64,000 bases of DNA from Salmonella enterica subsp. enterica serovar Choleraesuis. GTDB lineage: Bacteria; Pseudomonadota; Gammaproteobacteria; Enterobacterales; Enterobacteriaceae. The position numbers and the translations under genes are program-made. Under the pieces are notes generated by a model. It searched no databases, was not told where the DNA came from, and worked only from the letters and a program-made list of their open reading frames with translations. The stretch covers positions 372,001-436,000 of the forward strand of contig AP025685.1 in assembly GCA_022846635.1 (NCBI GenBank), in the 5' to 3' direction. This document shows, piece after piece, positions 29,928 through 43,821 of the stretch (within the stretch, counting starts at the first letter, position 1; every line of letters begins with the position of its first letter).

Positions 29928-30194
29928 TGACGAGAGCTTTTTCGTGTAAAAACGCCTTACTATACCGTTTGCCGGGCGTGATGTTTAAGGTTTTAGTAAC
30001 AGCGGCCCGGGGTTTTCCCGTTCCGCCGTTGTTTGAAAAGCATACTATTATTGTGGAAATTAGATGAATCCATCTGTTTTTTGTATCTTTTCGAGCGCGC
30101 CGAATTCGGTTGTCGGCCCCGCCTCATTATTCTCCAGTCGCTGAGCATGCTTCTGGCGAAATGCACCCCTGCGCCTTGCCGGGTAGAGAAGAAC

Positions 30195-32108
30195 TCAAGA
30201 GGCGTTAAGCATCTGCTCCAGCTGTTCCTGGGCATCCAGCCAGGCCATTTCACACTCTTCAAGCTGTGATTTGGCACTTGCCTGACGCTGCAGATAGTCT
30301 GTCAGTTCACTTTTACGTTCCGGAGCATAAAGCTCACTGTCACCCAACGCGGTTTCTACGCTTGCCAGCTCGGTATTAAGCTTTTCCATCTGCTTTTCCA
30401 GCCGGGTTATCTCTTTACGCAGGGGCTGGGTTTGAGTGCGCAGTTCGGCTTCCCGACGTTTCTGGTCTTTGCGGGCCTGAGCGCTATTCGACGCGTCTTT
30501 TTCGCCGCTTTCTGCCGCATCCTGAGCCGCCGTTTGTTTCTGGCTGTCGCTTAGCCATTGCTGATAATCCTCAAGGTCGCCGGCAAAAGGTTCGACTTTA
30601 CCGTCGTGAACCAGATAGAGATCATCGGTGGTAGAACGCAATAGGTGACGATCGTGGGAAACCACAACCAGCGCACCGTCGAATTCGATTAAGGCCTCGG
30701 TCAGCGCCTGACGCATATCGAGATCGAGGTGGTTAGTAGGCTCATCAAGCAGCAGCAGGTTAGGGCGCTGCCAAACTATTAGCGCGAGCACCAGGCGGGC
30801 TTTTTCACCGCCGGAGAAGCGGGCGGTAACTTCGGTAACTTTATCGCCCTGAAAACCAAAGCCGCCGAGATAGTCACGCAGCTGCTGTTCGGTTTCGCGG
30901 GGGGCAAGGCGCGTCAGATGCTGTAGTGGCGATTCGTCCGCATGCAGGAACTCAAGCTGATGCTGTGCGAAGTAACCCAGCTTAATGCCTTTTGCCAGGC
31001 CAATCTCGCCGTGCATTGGCGCAAGCCCTCCGGCCAGCAGCTTGATAAGCGTCGATTTACCCGCCCCGTTGCGCCCCAGCAGACCGATGCGGGAGCCGGG
31101 AACCAGATTGAGCTTAATGGCATCCAGCACGACGCGATCGCCATATCCGGCGCTCACTTTTTCCATGCGTAATAATGGATTAGGCAGGCTTTCTGGCGCG
31201 CGGAAGCTAAAGTGAAATGGGTTATCTACATGAGCTGGGGCAATCATTTCCATCCGCTCCAGCATTTTTACCCGGCTCTGGGCCTGCTTGGCTTTGGATG
31301 CTTTGGCTTTAAATCGCGCAATGAAGCTTTGCAGATGTGCCACGCGCTCTTGCTGGCTTTCAAACATCGCCTGTTGCTGAGCCAGACGAGTTGCGCGCTG
31401 CCCTTCAAAGGAGCTGTAGTTACCGGTGTATTCGAACAGGCTTTCCTGCTCGATATGGATAATTTTATCAACAACCGGGTCGAGGAAATCGCGGTCATGA
31501 GAAATTAATATCAGCGTGCCAGGATAGCTCTTCAGCCATTTCTCCAGCCAGATAACGGCATCGAGATCCAGGTGGTTAGTTGGTTCATCGAGCAGTAATA
31601 GATCGGAACGGCAAATCAGCGCTTGCGCCAGATTAAGACGCATACGCCAGCCACCGGAGAAATCGCTAACCGGGTTTTCTAGCTGAGCATTAGTAAAACC
31701 CAGACCGTGTAGCAGGCTGGCGGCGCGTGAGCGGATAGTCCAGGCGCCTACGGCGTCTAGCTTACCGTGTAGAGTGGCAATTGCGTGGCCGTCGTTGCGC
31801 TCATTCGCTTCAGCCAGCTCGGCTTCAAGCTGACGGAACTCCCGGTCACCATCGATGACGTATTCAATAGCAGGAACAGCCAGAGCAGGCGTTTCCTGAT
31901 TTACCCAGGCAAGCTGCCAGGTTCCCGGAAACGTTACGCTTCCGGCGTCGGCAGAAATGTTATTTTTCAACAACGCCAGCAGGGTCGATTTACCACAGCC
32001 ATTTTTACCCACCAGACCGACTTTTTGGCCCGGGTTAATGGTAGCGGTGGCGTTATCCAGCAGAACGCGGGTACCGCGACGAAGTTGTAGCGAAGAGAAA
32101 ACAATCAT
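30195..32108 (-). CDS. yheS: YheS, ABC-F family ATPase
   Basis: Soluble protein with two ATP-binding cassettes and no membrane domain, of the ABC-F translation-factor class (relative of EttA and Uup). It has 637 residues, the E. coli length. Cassette 1 carries GKNGCGKST near residue 35, signature SGGWRMR and DEPTNHLDLD near 185. A linker with Arg/Gln-rich helices (about 240-300) follows. Cassette 2 carries GRNGAGKST near 345, signature SGGEKAR and a second DEPTNHLDLD. The C-terminal 100 residues are a charged coiled coil, typical of the Uup-like group. It is divergent from kefG. Confidence 0.95.
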   Translation of the reverse strand: MIVFSSLQLRRGTRVLLDNATATINPGQKVGLVGKNGCGKSTLLALLKNNISADAGSVTFPGTWQLAWVNQETPALAVPAIEYVIDGDREFRQLEAELAEANERNDGHAIATLHGKLDAVGAWTIRSRAASLLHGLGFTNAQLENPVSDFSGGWRMRLNLAQALICRSDLLLLDEPTNHLDLDAVIWLEKWLKSYPGTLILISHDRDFLDPVVDKIIHIEQESLFEYTGNYSSFEGQRATRLAQQQAMFESQQERVAHLQSFIARFKAKASKAKQAQSRVKMLERMEMIAPAHVDNPFHFSFRAPESLPNPLLRMEKVSAGYGDRVVLDAIKLNLVPGSRIGLLGRNGAGKSTLIKLLAGGLAPMHGEIGLAKGIKLGYFAQHQLEFLHADESPLQHLTRLAPRETEQQLRDYLGGFGFQGDKVTEVTARFSGGEKARLVLALIVWQRPNLLLLDEPTNHLDLDMRQALTEALIEFDGALVVVSHDRHLLRSTTDDLYLVHDGKVEPFAGDLEDYQQWLSDSQKQTAAQDAAESGEKDASNSAQARKDQKRREAELRTQTQPLRKEITRLEKQMEKLNTELASVETALGDSELYAPERKSELTDYLQRQASAKSQLEECEMAWLDAQEQLEQMLNAS

Positions 32109-32348
32109 GACGCGCCGTATGTTTAGAGTATGTTAAATTACATTTATAATCAGGTAACGTATAACCAGGACCTGAACGATGGGCAGCATGGTAGCCCAAG
32201 ATGAGGACTATACACAAAGCCATTCTGGCAGCATCGGGATGACAGCTCATCCCCGATAGCGCGGACTTATTTACTCGCTAAATAACAACTCTCGTGATGT
32301 TCATAGTCTGGTTGGAATTACATAAGCGGTTTGACGCCCTGGAGGGTA

Positions 32349-32903
32349 ATGATGTCGCAGCCACCTAAAGTTTTGCTGCTATATGCCCACCCGGAATCGC
32401 AAGATTCGGTAGCCAATCGGGTTTTGTTACAGCCGGCCAGACAGCTGGCTAACGTTACGGTGCACGATCTCTACGCGCATTATCCGGATTTTTTTATCGA
32501 TATCCCTCATGAGCAGGCGCTGCTTCGCGAGCATGAAGTCATAGTCTTTCAGCATCCTCTGTATACCTATAGCTGCCCGGCGTTGATGAAAGAGTGGTTG
32601 GATCGTGTCTTAACGCGCGGATTTGCCAGCGGCGCGAACGGCAATCAGCTGGCGGGCAAGTATTGGCGTAGCGTGCTGACTACCGGTGAGCCAGAAGGCG
32701 CTTATCGTCACGATGGGTTAAATCGTTATCCGCTTGGAGAGATTTTACGGCCATTCGAACTGACAGCGGCGATGTGCCATATGCACTGGCTGCGGCCAAT
32801 TGTTATCTACTGGGCCAGGCGATTGCCGCCAGCAGAACTGCGCAATCACGCTGATGCTTACGCCGAGTGGCTGGCCTCACCTTTGACGCCGGGAGGTCAC
32901 TAA
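32349..32903 (+). CDS. kefG: KefG, ancillary quinone oxidoreductase-like subunit of KefB
   Basis: It has 184 residues, as in E. coli. It is a flavodoxin-fold NAD(P)H:quinone oxidoreductase relative that binds KefB and is required for full potassium efflux activity. [13 protein letters not shown] near residue 13 and [20 protein letters not shown] near 73-92 are family marks. There are two adjacent ATG codons; ATG 32349 after GGAGGGTA matches the E. coli MMSQP start. The stop overlaps the kefB start by one base (TAATG), so the pair is coupled. Confidence 0.95.
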   Translation: MMSQPPKVLLLYAHPESQDSVANRVLLQPARQLANVTVHDLYAHYPDFFIDIPHEQALLREHEVIVFQHPLYTYSCPALMKEWLDRVLTRGFASGANGNQLAGKYWRSVLTTGEPEGAYRHDGLNRYPLGEILRPFELTAAMCHMHWLRPIVIYWARRLPPAELRNHADAYAEWLASPLTPGGH

Positions 32904-34711
32904 TGGAGGGATCGGACTGGCTGCTGGCCGGGGTTTTATTTCTATTTGCCGCTGTTGTAGCGGTCCCCCTGGCCGCAAGACTTGGGATTGGTGCGGTACT
33001 GGGCTATCTGCTGGCAGGAATGGCTATCGGCCCGTGGGGGCTGGCTTTTATCAGTGATGTGGATGAAATTCTGCACTTCTCTGAACTGGGCGTCGTTTTC
33101 CTGATGTTCCTGATAGGTCTGGAGTTGAATCCCGGAAAATTGTGGGCATTACGGCGCTCCATTTTTGGCGTAGGGGCCGCGCAGGTAGCGCTAAGTGCTT
33201 TGGTACTGGCCGGGTTGCTGATGCTAACTCAGTTTTCATGGCAGGCGGCTGTGATAGGCGGTATTGGGCTTGCCATGTCGTCTACTGCAATGGCTCTGCA
33301 GCTGATGCGCGATAAAGGCATGAATCGTAGCGAATCCGGACAGCTAGGTTTTTCGGTGCTGCTATTCCAGGATATCGCGGTAATTCCGGCCATCGCCCTG
33401 GTGCCGCTGTTGGCAGGCAATGGTGATGAACACCCAGACTGGCTGCGGCTGGGGCTGAAAGTGCTGGCATTCTTTGCCATGCTGGTGGGCGGAAGATATT
33501 TGCTGCGCCCTCTGTTTCGCTTTATTGCAGGTTCTGGAGTGCGTGAGGTCTTTACTGCGGCTTCTTTATTACTGGTGCTTGGCGCCGCGCTGTTTATGGA
33601 CGCGCTGGGATTTTCGATGGCGTTGGGCACTTTTCTGGCGGGGGTATTACTGGCAGAGAGTGAGTATCGTCATGAGCTGGAAACCGCGATTGAGCCGTTT
33701 AAGGGACTGTTGCTAGGGCTGTTCTTTATTTCGGTCGGTATGGCGCTCAATCTTGGCGTGCTCTATACCCACCTGGTGTGGGTTATTTTCAGCGTCATTC
33801 TGTTGGTACTGATTAAGATGGCAGTGCTGTATGGATTATCGCGACTATACGGTTTACGCAGTTCTGAGCGGCTGCAATTCGCGACCGTCCTCAGCCAGGG
33901 CGGAGAGTTTGCTTTCGTTCTTTTCTCCACGGCCTCTTCTCAGCGTTTATTCCACCACGATCAATTGGCGATGCTGCTGGTGACCGTCACACTTTCCATG
34001 ATGACCACACCGCTTTTGATGCGACTGGTGGATAAGCTGCTTATTTATCGCATTAAAAGCGCCAGCCCGGATATCGACGAAAAACCTCATGTCGAAGATG
34101 ATGAACCTCAGGTCATTGTGGTGGGATTTGGCCGTTTTGGTCAGGTTATCGGGCGCTTGTTGATGGCAAACAAAACCCGGATTACGGTGCTGGAGCGGGA
34201 CATCAGCGCCGTCAATCTGATGCGTAAATACGGTTACAAGGTTTATTACGGTGATGCTACCGAGCTTGAACTACTGCGTGCAGCAGGGGCCGAACGGGCG
34301 AAGTCGATAGTGATTACCTGTAATGAGCCGGAAGATGCGATGAAGATTGTGCACCTCTGCCAGCAGCATTTTCCGCATCTGACTATTCTGGCCCGGGCCA
34401 GAGGCCGGGTCGAGGCGCATGAGCTGCTACAGGCAGGGGTGAAGCTTTTCACCCGTGAGACTTTTTCCAGCGCGCTTGAGCTGGGGCGAAAGGCATTAGT
34501 GACCTTAGGTATGCATCCCCATCAGGCCCAGAGGGCGCAGTTACATTTTCGGCGACTGGATATGCGCATGCTGCGCGAGCTTATGCCGGTACATAGTGAT
34601 ACTGAGCAGATATCCCGAGTGCGAGAGGCCCGCCGCGAGCTGGAAGATATTTTTCATCGGGAGATGCAGCAGGAAAAACGCCAGCCGGATGGTTGGGATG
34701 AATTTGAATAG
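32903..34711 (+). CDS. kefB: KefB, glutathione-gated potassium/proton antiporter
   Basis: Monovalent cation:proton antiporter-2 that is opened by glutathione adducts to acidify the cytoplasm during electrophile stress. It has 602 residues (E. coli 601). About 12 membrane helices occupy 1-380, with the antiporter core [20 protein letters not shown] near 60-79 and [16 protein letters not shown] near 150. A cytoplasmic RCK/TrkA-N domain begins at about 403 ([17 protein letters not shown]), with a nucleotide/glutathione site. The frame is open 12 codons upstream inside kefG, but GGGAGG precedes ATG 32903. Confidence 0.96.
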   Translation: MEGSDWLLAGVLFLFAAVVAVPLAARLGIGAVLGYLLAGMAIGPWGLAFISDVDEILHFSELGVVFLMFLIGLELNPGKLWALRRSIFGVGAAQVALSALVLAGLLMLTQFSWQAAVIGGIGLAMSSTAMALQLMRDKGMNRSESGQLGFSVLLFQDIAVIPAIALVPLLAGNGDEHPDWLRLGLKVLAFFAMLVGGRYLLRPLFRFIAGSGVREVFTAASLLLVLGAALFMDALGFSMALGTFLAGVLLAESEYRHELETAIEPFKGLLLGLFFISVGMALNLGVLYTHLVWVIFSVILLVLIKMAVLYGLSRLYGLRSSERLQFATVLSQGGEFAFVLFSTASSQRLFHHDQLAMLLVTVTLSMMTTPLLMRLVDKLLIYRIKSASPDIDEKPHVEDDEPQVIVVGFGRFGQVIGRLLMANKTRITVLERDISAVNLMRKYGYKVYYGDATELELLRAAGAERAKSIVITCNEPEDAMKIVHLCQQHFPHLTILARARGRVEAHELLQAGVKLFTRETFSSALELGRKALVTLGMHPHQAQRAQLHFRRLDMRMLRELMPVHSDTEQISRVREARRELEDIFHREMQQEKRQPDGWDEFE

Positions 34712-34722
34712 AAAGGTGAGCA

Positions 34723-34923
34723 ATGAAAGAGCGTAAGCGTTTTATTGCCGGAGCTGTGTGCCCGGCGTGCCAGGCCCAGGATTCGCTGGCAATGTGGCGA
34801 GAAAATAATATCGATGTAGTGCAATGCGTTAAGTGCGGCCACCAGATGCGTGAAGCCGATAAAGAGGCGCGTGAACACGTGCGCACTCAGGAGCAGGTTA
34901 TAGGGATTTTTCATCCGGACTAG
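34723..34923 (+). CDS. yheV: YheV, zinc-ribbon-like small protein
   Basis: It has 66 residues, as in E. coli. Two CxxC pairs (Cys13/Cys16 in CPAC and Cys35/Cys38 in CVKC) suggest a zinc ribbon; the function is unknown. It starts 11 bp after kefB with AAAGGTGAG as ribosome-binding site, so it is probably the third gene of the kefGB operon. KEARE- and HPD-ending sequences match the enteric family. Confidence 0.92.
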   Translation: MKERKRFIAGAVCPACQAQDSLAMWRENNIDVVQCVKCGHQMREADKEAREHVRTQEQVIGIFHPD

Positions 34924-35017
34924 CGATGCCGGGCACCTTTCTTTAAGCTAATGGGTACACAGGCGTCGATTTCAGCTACAATCGGCGCCACTTTTTTCCT
35001 TATGCTCGGGAGATATC

Positions 35018-35602
35018 ATGAAAGTAGCAAAAGACCTGGTGGTCAGCCTGGCTTATCAGGTACGTACAGAAGACGGTGTTTTAGTTGATGAGTCTCCGGT
35101 GAGTGCTCCGCTGGACTATCTGCACGGTCACGGTTCCCTGATTTCAGGGCTGGAAAAGGCGCTGGAAGGCCACGAAGTCGGCGACAAATTTGATGTAAAC
35201 GTCGGTGCTAACGATGCTTACGGTCAGTATGACGAAAACCTGGTTCAGCGCGTTCCTAAAGACGTATTTATGGGCGTAGACGAACTGCAGGTTGGTATGC
35301 GCTTCCTGGCTGAAACTGACCAGGGCCCGGTACCAGTAGAAATCACCGAAGTAGGTGATGACTATGTTGTTGTTGATGGCAACCACATGCTGTCTGGCCA
35401 GAATCTGAGCTTCAACGTAGAAATCATCGCTATCCGCGAAGCCACTGAAGAAGAACTGGCTCATGGCCACGTTCACGGTGCTCACGGTCACGACCACGAT
35501 CACGACCATGAAGGTTGCTGCGGTGGCCATGGCCACGATCACGGCGATCATGAGCATGGTAAAGGTGGTTGTGGTGGTAATGGCGGTTGCGGCTGCCACT
35601 GA
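35018..35602 (+). CDS. slyD: SlyD, FKBP-type peptidyl-prolyl isomerase and metallochaperone
   Basis: It has 194 residues (E. coli 196). Residues 1-146 are the FKBP domain with the inserted chaperone flap (DYLHGHGSLISGLEKALEGH near 28-47, AYGQYDENLVQRVP near 67). The rest is a metal-binding tail extremely rich in His, Asp, Gly and Cys (GHDHDHDHEGCCGGHGHDHG and on), which delivers nickel to hydrogenase maturation factors. The GGGAG ribosome-binding site is 7 bp upstream. An ERIC-like repeat and a hairpin terminator follow the stop. Confidence 0.97.
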   Translation: MKVAKDLVVSLAYQVRTEDGVLVDESPVSAPLDYLHGHGSLISGLEKALEGHEVGDKFDVNVGANDAYGQYDENLVQRVPKDVFMGVDELQVGMRFLAETDQGPVPVEITEVGDDYVVVDGNHMLSGQNLSFNVEIIAIREATEEELAHGHVHGAHGHDHDHDHEGCCGGHGHDHGDHEHGKGGCGGNGGCGCH

Positions 35603-35606
35603 TCCG

Positions 35607-35795
35607 CGTCGTCTTTCGGACCGTGGCTGTGTTGGCTACGCCTTGCCACAATTCGAAATTCATAGCGGCTCGATTTCCGTCGCCTTTCGGGCGATAGCCG
35701 CGTTGGCAGCAGTTTAGGGTTTCGGTCACATAGTTATCTATGCTCCCGGGGATCCTGAGCTTTGCCGCTTTGCTACAAAGCTAACGGCTTAGGAA
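35607..35795 (+). repeat. ERIC-like (IRU) repeat downstream of slyD
   Basis: The stretch GTCACATAGTTATCTATGCT (35726-35743... core palindrome CATAG-TTAT-CTATG at 35729-35742) and the following CCCGGGGATCCTGAGC match the conserved centre of enterobacterial repetitive intergenic consensus elements. GCGTTGGCAGC on the left and TTTGCCGCTTTGCTACAAAG on the right match the outer ERIC parts. A second, partial copy of the left end lies at 35607-35636, a direct repeat of 35678-35707 (about 22 of 29 positions alike), so the element may be rearranged or nested. It is non-coding. Confidence 0.75.
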
Positions 35796-35810
35796 ATCTG
35801 CACGATGAGA

Positions 35811-35842
35811 AAGGTCACCTTCGGGTGGCCTTTTTGTTTTTC
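35811..35842 (+). terminator. slyD terminator
   Basis: AAGGTCACC (35811-35819), TTCG tetraloop, GGTGGCCTT (35824-35832), then TTTGTTTTT. It lies beyond the ERIC-like element, so the slyD mRNA would carry the repeat in its 3' UTR. The rest of this gene-free gap (35843-35992) shows nothing notable. Confidence 0.88.
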
Positions 35843-35992
35843 CAGACATTTATTTCTCAGGAAGAAGAATGCGCGAGCAGGTGAGCAGGCAAGATGCCAG
35901 ACCGGGGAAAAGCGCAGCATACAAGTAGTATGTGAGCATTTTACGGGAGTGCAGCAACGCCGCCGCAGCGGCGCACAGCCATTCTGAACAGA

Positions 35993-36211
35993 TTAATAGT
36001 GGGGAGGCGGCGTCTCTTCCGACTGCGAAGCCACCATCGAAGGCTGGCTGGCCTTTAGTTTTTCTACCAGCAGGCGCAGGTGATCGCGCAGTTTCGCCAT
36101 TTCCAGCTCGTGGGCGGTAACGGTCTGATTAAGTTCCTCGATAGTAATCTCCTGAAATGCAAGACGGCTTTCGAGTTCGGCCAGACGGGCCTGGATCAAT
36201 TCGTGCGGCAT
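35993..36211 (-). CDS. slyX: SlyX, small coiled-coil protein
   Basis: It has 72 residues, as in E. coli. Residues about 8-55 form a strong heptad coiled coil ([20 protein letters not shown]), and the tail ends in the invariant ETPPPHY. Originally linked to phage lysis along with slyD; its function is unknown. ATG 36211 has GGGAG upstream; ten additional upstream codons are open but unsupported. It is divergent from fkpA. Confidence 0.92.
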   Translation of the reverse strand: MPHELIQARLAELESRLAFQEITIEELNQTVTAHELEMAKLRDHLRLLVEKLKASQPSMVASQSEETPPPHY

Positions 36212-36442
36212 TGGGCATCTCCCTTCAATGTACGACACCAACGTCGGACGCCGTGATTTTACTTAAATTGCCGGTATATTGCAGCGTATTGCAGGGCTGG
36301 TGAGCAGATGTTTACAGAAAATACATCAGAATTTGCCCCAAACTTACTCTCAGCGATTGTGTCGCTTTCTTCCTCGACGTTATAGTAGCCCACTGAGTTT
36401 CACAAAACCTGGGGCCAGAGTCCCCAGCTCCGGAGATAATGG

Positions 36443-37246
36443 ATGAAATCACTGTTTAAAGTAACGTTACTGGCAACCACGATGGCCGTTACCCTGAATA
36501 CCGCACAGGTATGGGCAGCTCCTGCCGCTAAAGCAGCAGATAGCGCCGCGGCATTCAAAAATGACGATCAGAAATCTGCTTATGCACTGGGTGCTTCGCT
36601 GGGTCGTTACATGGAGAATTCTCTGACTGAGCAGGAAAAACTGGGTATCAAGCTGGATAAATCTCAGCTGATCGCCGGTGTTCAGGATGCCTTTGCTAAC
36701 AAAAGCAAACTGACCGATCAGGATATTGAGCAGACTCTGCAGGCTTTTGAAACTCGCGTGAAAACTGCGGCTCAGGCTCGCATGGAGAAAGATGCCGCTG
36801 ACAACGCCGCGAAGGGTAAAACCTATCGTGAGAAGTTTGCTAAAGAGAAAGGTGTTAAAACCTCTAAAACTGGCCTGATGTATCAGGTAGAGAAAGAAGG
36901 TACCGGCGCTGCACCGAAAGATAGCGATACCGTAGTAGTAAACTACAAGGGTACTCTTATCGACGGTAAAGAGTTTGATAACTCTTACACCCGCGGTGAG
37001 CCTCTCTCCTTCCGTCTTGATGGCGTGATTCCAGGCTGGACAGAAGGCCTGAAGAACATCAAAAAAGGCGGAAAAATCAAGCTGGTTATCCCACCAGAAC
37101 TGGCTTACGGTAAAAATGGCGTTCCGGGTATCCCGGCTAACTCTACCCTGGTGTTCGACGTTGAATTGCTTGACGTGAAACCAGCGCCTAAAGAAGCAAA
37201 AGCTGACGCTGCAGATAGCAAAGCCAAAGCTGGCGACAAAAAGTAA
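36443..37246 (+). CDS. fkpA: FkpA, periplasmic FKBP-type isomerase and chaperone
   Basis: It has 267 residues (E. coli 270). Residues 1-25 are a signal peptide (cleavage after AQVWA). About 40-140 is the helical dimerisation domain with chaperone activity (DDQKSAYALGASLGRYMENS). About 150-250 is the FKBP domain (VVVNYKGTLIDGKEFDNSY, GVIPGWTEGLKNIKKGGK, PPELAYGKNGVPGIPANSTL). The C-terminal tail is Lys/Ala-rich. In E. coli it belongs to the sigma-E envelope stress regulon; a TATAGT hexamer at 36381-36386 is a possible vegetative -10. The terminator is at 37269. Confidence 0.97.
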   Translation: MKSLFKVTLLATTMAVTLNTAQVWAAPAAKAADSAAAFKNDDQKSAYALGASLGRYMENSLTEQEKLGIKLDKSQLIAGVQDAFANKSKLTDQDIEQTLQAFETRVKTAAQARMEKDAADNAAKGKTYREKFAKEKGVKTSKTGLMYQVEKEGTGAAPKDSDTVVVNYKGTLIDGKEFDNSYTRGEPLSFRLDGVIPGWTEGLKNIKKGGKIKLVIPPELAYGKNGVPGIPANSTLVFDVELLDVKPAPKEAKADAADSKAKAGDKK

Positions 37247-37268
37247 GTCGCTGAATCAGCAAGCTGTA

Positions 37269-37297
37269 ATAACGCTGCCTCCGGGCGGCGTTTTTTA
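37269..37297 (+). terminator. fkpA terminator
   Basis: ACGCTGCC and GGCGGCGT (one G-U pair) pair around TCCG and are followed by TTTTT, 25 bp after the fkpA stop. Confidence 0.9.
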
Positions 37298-37435
37298 TGG
37301 CACAAACAGAATAAAGCTGGTAAGCCAGCGCCGCACTGTATTACCTTAATGGTTTGTTTGCTGTTCGATGCGTGATGAGTCTGCCCCTGGCCCCTTGACT
37401 GATGACAGGCTCTCAGTAAAAGGTGGTATTTTTCC

Positions 37436-38158
37436 ATGTCTAATTCGCTACTGACTAATGAAACCAGTGAGCTTGATTTACTGGATCAGCGGCCTTTTGA
37501 ACCCGGTGATTTCGAAATCCTAAAATCCTATGAGTCCGTGGTGGATGGCCTGGCTATGCTCATCGGCCCACACTGCGAGATAGTGCTGCACTCATTGCAG
37601 GACCTTAAGTGCTCGGCTATTCGAATCGCTAACGGTGAAAACACGGGCCGTAAAATCGGTTCTCCTATTACCGATATGGCACTACGCATGTTGCATGACA
37701 TGACTGGAGCCGATAGCAGCGTGTCCCGCTGTTATTTCACCCGGGCTAAAAGCGGCGTGCTGATGAAATCAGTCACTATTGCTATTCGTAATCGCAATCA
37801 GCGTGTCGTGGGGTTGCTATGCATCAACATCAACCTCGATGTGCCGTTCTCTCAGATTATGAGTACTTTTATTCCTCCGGAAACTCAGGAAGTCCCATCA
37901 TCAGTTAACTTCGCCTCTTCAGTTGAAGACCTGGTGACTCAGACTCTTGAATACACCATTGAAGAGGTGAATGCCGATCGCAGCGTTGCCAACAACGCCA
38001 AGAATCGGCAGATTGTGCTCAACCTCTATGAGAAGGGCATCTTTGACATTAAAGATGCCATCAACCAGGTAGCCGATCGGTTGAATATCTCCAAGCACAC
38101 CGTTTATCTGTATATCCGCCAGTTTAAAAATGATGATTTCAGCGGGCAGGGTAACTAA
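37436..38158 (+). CDS. yheO: YheO, PAS-like/HTH transcriptional regulator
   Basis: It has 240 residues. The N-terminal part (about 25-140) is a YheO-type PAS-like sensor domain (SYESVVDGLAMLIGPHCEIV, with MLHDMTGADSSVS). The C-terminal 60 residues contain a helix-turn-helix (FDIKDAINQVADRLNISKHTV then YLYIRQF). The ligand and targets are unknown to me. Its stop codon is immediately followed by the tusD ATG, so it is the first gene of yheO-tusDCB. Confidence 0.93.
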   Translation: MSNSLLTNETSELDLLDQRPFEPGDFEILKSYESVVDGLAMLIGPHCEIVLHSLQDLKCSAIRIANGENTGRKIGSPITDMALRMLHDMTGADSSVSRCYFTRAKSGVLMKSVTIAIRNRNQRVVGLLCININLDVPFSQIMSTFIPPETQEVPSSVNFASSVEDLVTQTLEYTIEEVNADRSVANNAKNRQIVLNLYEKGIFDIKDAINQVADRLNISKHTVYLYIRQFKNDDFSGQGN

Positions 38159-38545
38159 ATGCAGTTTGGATTGATGGTGACCGGGCCCGCTTATGGTACG
38201 CAGCAGTCCAGCAGCGCTTTGCTGTTTGCCCGCGCTTTACTGGCTCAAGGCCATACGCTGCATTCGGTTTTCTTTTACCGCGAAGGCGTGACTAACGCGA
38301 ATAGTCTGACCGCGCCGGCGGCTGATGAGTTTGATATGGTGCGCGCCTGGCAGGAGTTGGGAAGCCAGCACGGTACGGAGCTTAATATTTGCGTTGCGGC
38401 CGGTTTACGGCGCGGCATCGTCGATGAGAGCGAGTCGGCTCGCCTGGAGCTGCCGGCGGCCAATTTACAGCAAGGCTTTAGCCTGCGGGGATTAGGCGCA
38501 CTGGCTGAAGCTGCGCTCACCTGCGATCGGATAGTGCAATTCTGA
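38159..38545 (+). CDS. tusD: TusD, sulfurtransferase subunit
   Basis: Part of the TusBCD hexamer that accepts persulfide from TusA and passes it via TusE to MnmA for 2-thiolation of U34 in Lys, Glu and Gln tRNAs. It has 128 residues, as in E. coli; the active cysteine is Cys78 in [11 protein letters not shown]. It starts right after the yheO stop. The last base of its stop is the first base of the tusC ATG. Confidence 0.96.
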   Translation: MQFGLMVTGPAYGTQQSSSALLFARALLAQGHTLHSVFFYREGVTNANSLTAPAADEFDMVRAWQELGSQHGTELNICVAAGLRRGIVDESESARLELPAANLQQGFSLRGLGALAEAALTCDRIVQF

Positions 38546-38904
38546 TGAAATCGGTAGCAATCGTATTTACCCATGGGCCTCACGGCGATGCTTCCGGGCG
38601 CGAAGGTTTGGATGCATTGTTGGCTATCTCAGCGCTTAGCGATAAGGTCGCAGCCTTTTTTATTGGCGATGGCATTTTGCAATTACAGGCAGGTCAAATG
38701 GCGGAGCAGGCGTTATCGCGCAATCATGCCGCCACTTTTAAGGTGTTGCCGTTGTATGACATTGATGAGCGCTGGGTCTGCAAACAGTCGCTATTAGAGC
38801 GCGGGCTTTCATCGCAGCCGGAGTGGGTGCTGGATGCCGGAATACTGGAGCCAGACACATTGCGTGACAAGCTGGCGCACTATGATGTCATCCTGACTTT
38901 CTGA
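38545..38904 (+). CDS. tusC: TusC, sulfurtransferase complex subunit
   Basis: It has 119 residues, the E. coli length, and a DsrE/DsrF-like fold by family. It is a structural partner of TusD and TusB in sulfur relay and has no known catalytic cysteine of its own. The N-terminus [20 protein letters not shown] and the C-terminal [10 protein letters not shown] match the family. It overlaps tusD by one base and is followed by tusB after 7 bp. Confidence 0.95.
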   Translation: MKSVAIVFTHGPHGDASGREGLDALLAISALSDKVAAFFIGDGILQLQAGQMAEQALSRNHAATFKVLPLYDIDERWVCKQSLLERGLSSQPEWVLDAGILEPDTLRDKLAHYDVILTF

Positions 38905-38911
38905 GGTTGTG

Positions 38912-39199
38912 ATGCTGCATACTCTTCATCTTTCCCCTTTTAATACCGATATTAACTCGCTGTTACGGATGCTCGGCCCGGATGATACGCTGTTACTCAT
39001 TCAGGATGGCGTCATCGCCGCACTTCAGGGTAATCCGTATCTGGAGTTGCTGAGAGCATCCCAGGCTGAAGTTTGCGTATTGCAGGAAGACGTTGCGGCG
39101 CGCGGATTGTCTGGTCAAATTTCGAGCGATATTCCGTTAATCGGCTATACTGATTTCGTGAATCTGGCTCTCAAACATACCAATCAAATGGCCTGGTGA
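38912..39199 (+). CDS. tusB: TusB, sulfurtransferase complex subunit
   Basis: It has 95 residues, as in E. coli. It is a DsrH-type subunit that completes Tus[16 protein letters not shown] at the start and [19 protein letters not shown] at the end match the family closely. A GTG one codon upstream is possible, but ATG 38912 with GAGG 6 bp upstream fits better. It is the last gene before the str operon promoter at 39222. Confidence 0.95.
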   Translation: MLHTLHLSPFNTDINSLLRMLGPDDTLLLIQDGVIAALQGNPYLELLRASQAEVCVLQEDVAARGLSGQISSDIPLIGYTDFVNLALKHTNQMAW

Positions 39200-39221
39200 T
39201 CGGGGAAGTGCTGTATATTTC

Positions 39222-39250
39222 TTGACACCTTTTCGGCCCAGCCCTAAAAT
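39222..39250 (+). promoter_or_regulatory. str operon promoter
   Basis: Perfect -35 TTGACA (39222-39227), 17-bp spacer, -10 TAAAAT (39245-39250), with start expected near 39257. The strong hexamers are as expected for the ribosomal protein/elongation factor operon rpsL-rpsG-fusA-tufA. Confidence 0.92.
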
Positions 39251-39272
39251 TCTGCGTCCTCATATTGTATGA

Positions 39273-40259
<987 letters not shown>

Positions 40260-40344
40260 TATCTTCGGTAATTTAGTACCAGGCGGGCGCTTTAAGAAAG
40301 GCGCCCGTTTATTGGCACCTAAACTTGAACGTCCCAGGATATAG

Positions 40345-42468
<2,124 letters not shown>

Positions 42469-42481
42469 GCTGCTGGGTTAA

Positions 42482-43723
<1,242 letters not shown>

Positions 43724-43740
43724 TTTATTATCCCTGACTG

Positions 43741-43767
43741 AAAAGGGCGCTTCGGCGCCCTTTTTTA
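43741..43767 (+). terminator. str operon terminator
   Basis: AAGGGCGC (43743-43750), TTCG tetraloop, GCGCCCTT, then T-run. It ends the rpsL-rpsG-fusA-tufA transcript. Confidence 0.93.
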
Positions 43768-43821
43768 TTGTCTGCAATTTGAAGAGCTACCGTGCGCTCA
43801 ACAAACAGATGTCTGAAAATG

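Noticed and set aside
35500..35600. Short repeats resembling a tandem array
   Set aside because: They are the coding repeats of the SlyD metal-binding tail, not a DNA repeat array or CRISPR.
35463..35717. Overlapping ORFs in the slyD His-rich tail region
   Set aside because: Frameshifted reading of the repetitive His/Gly/Asp codons of slyD, running into the ERIC-like repeat.
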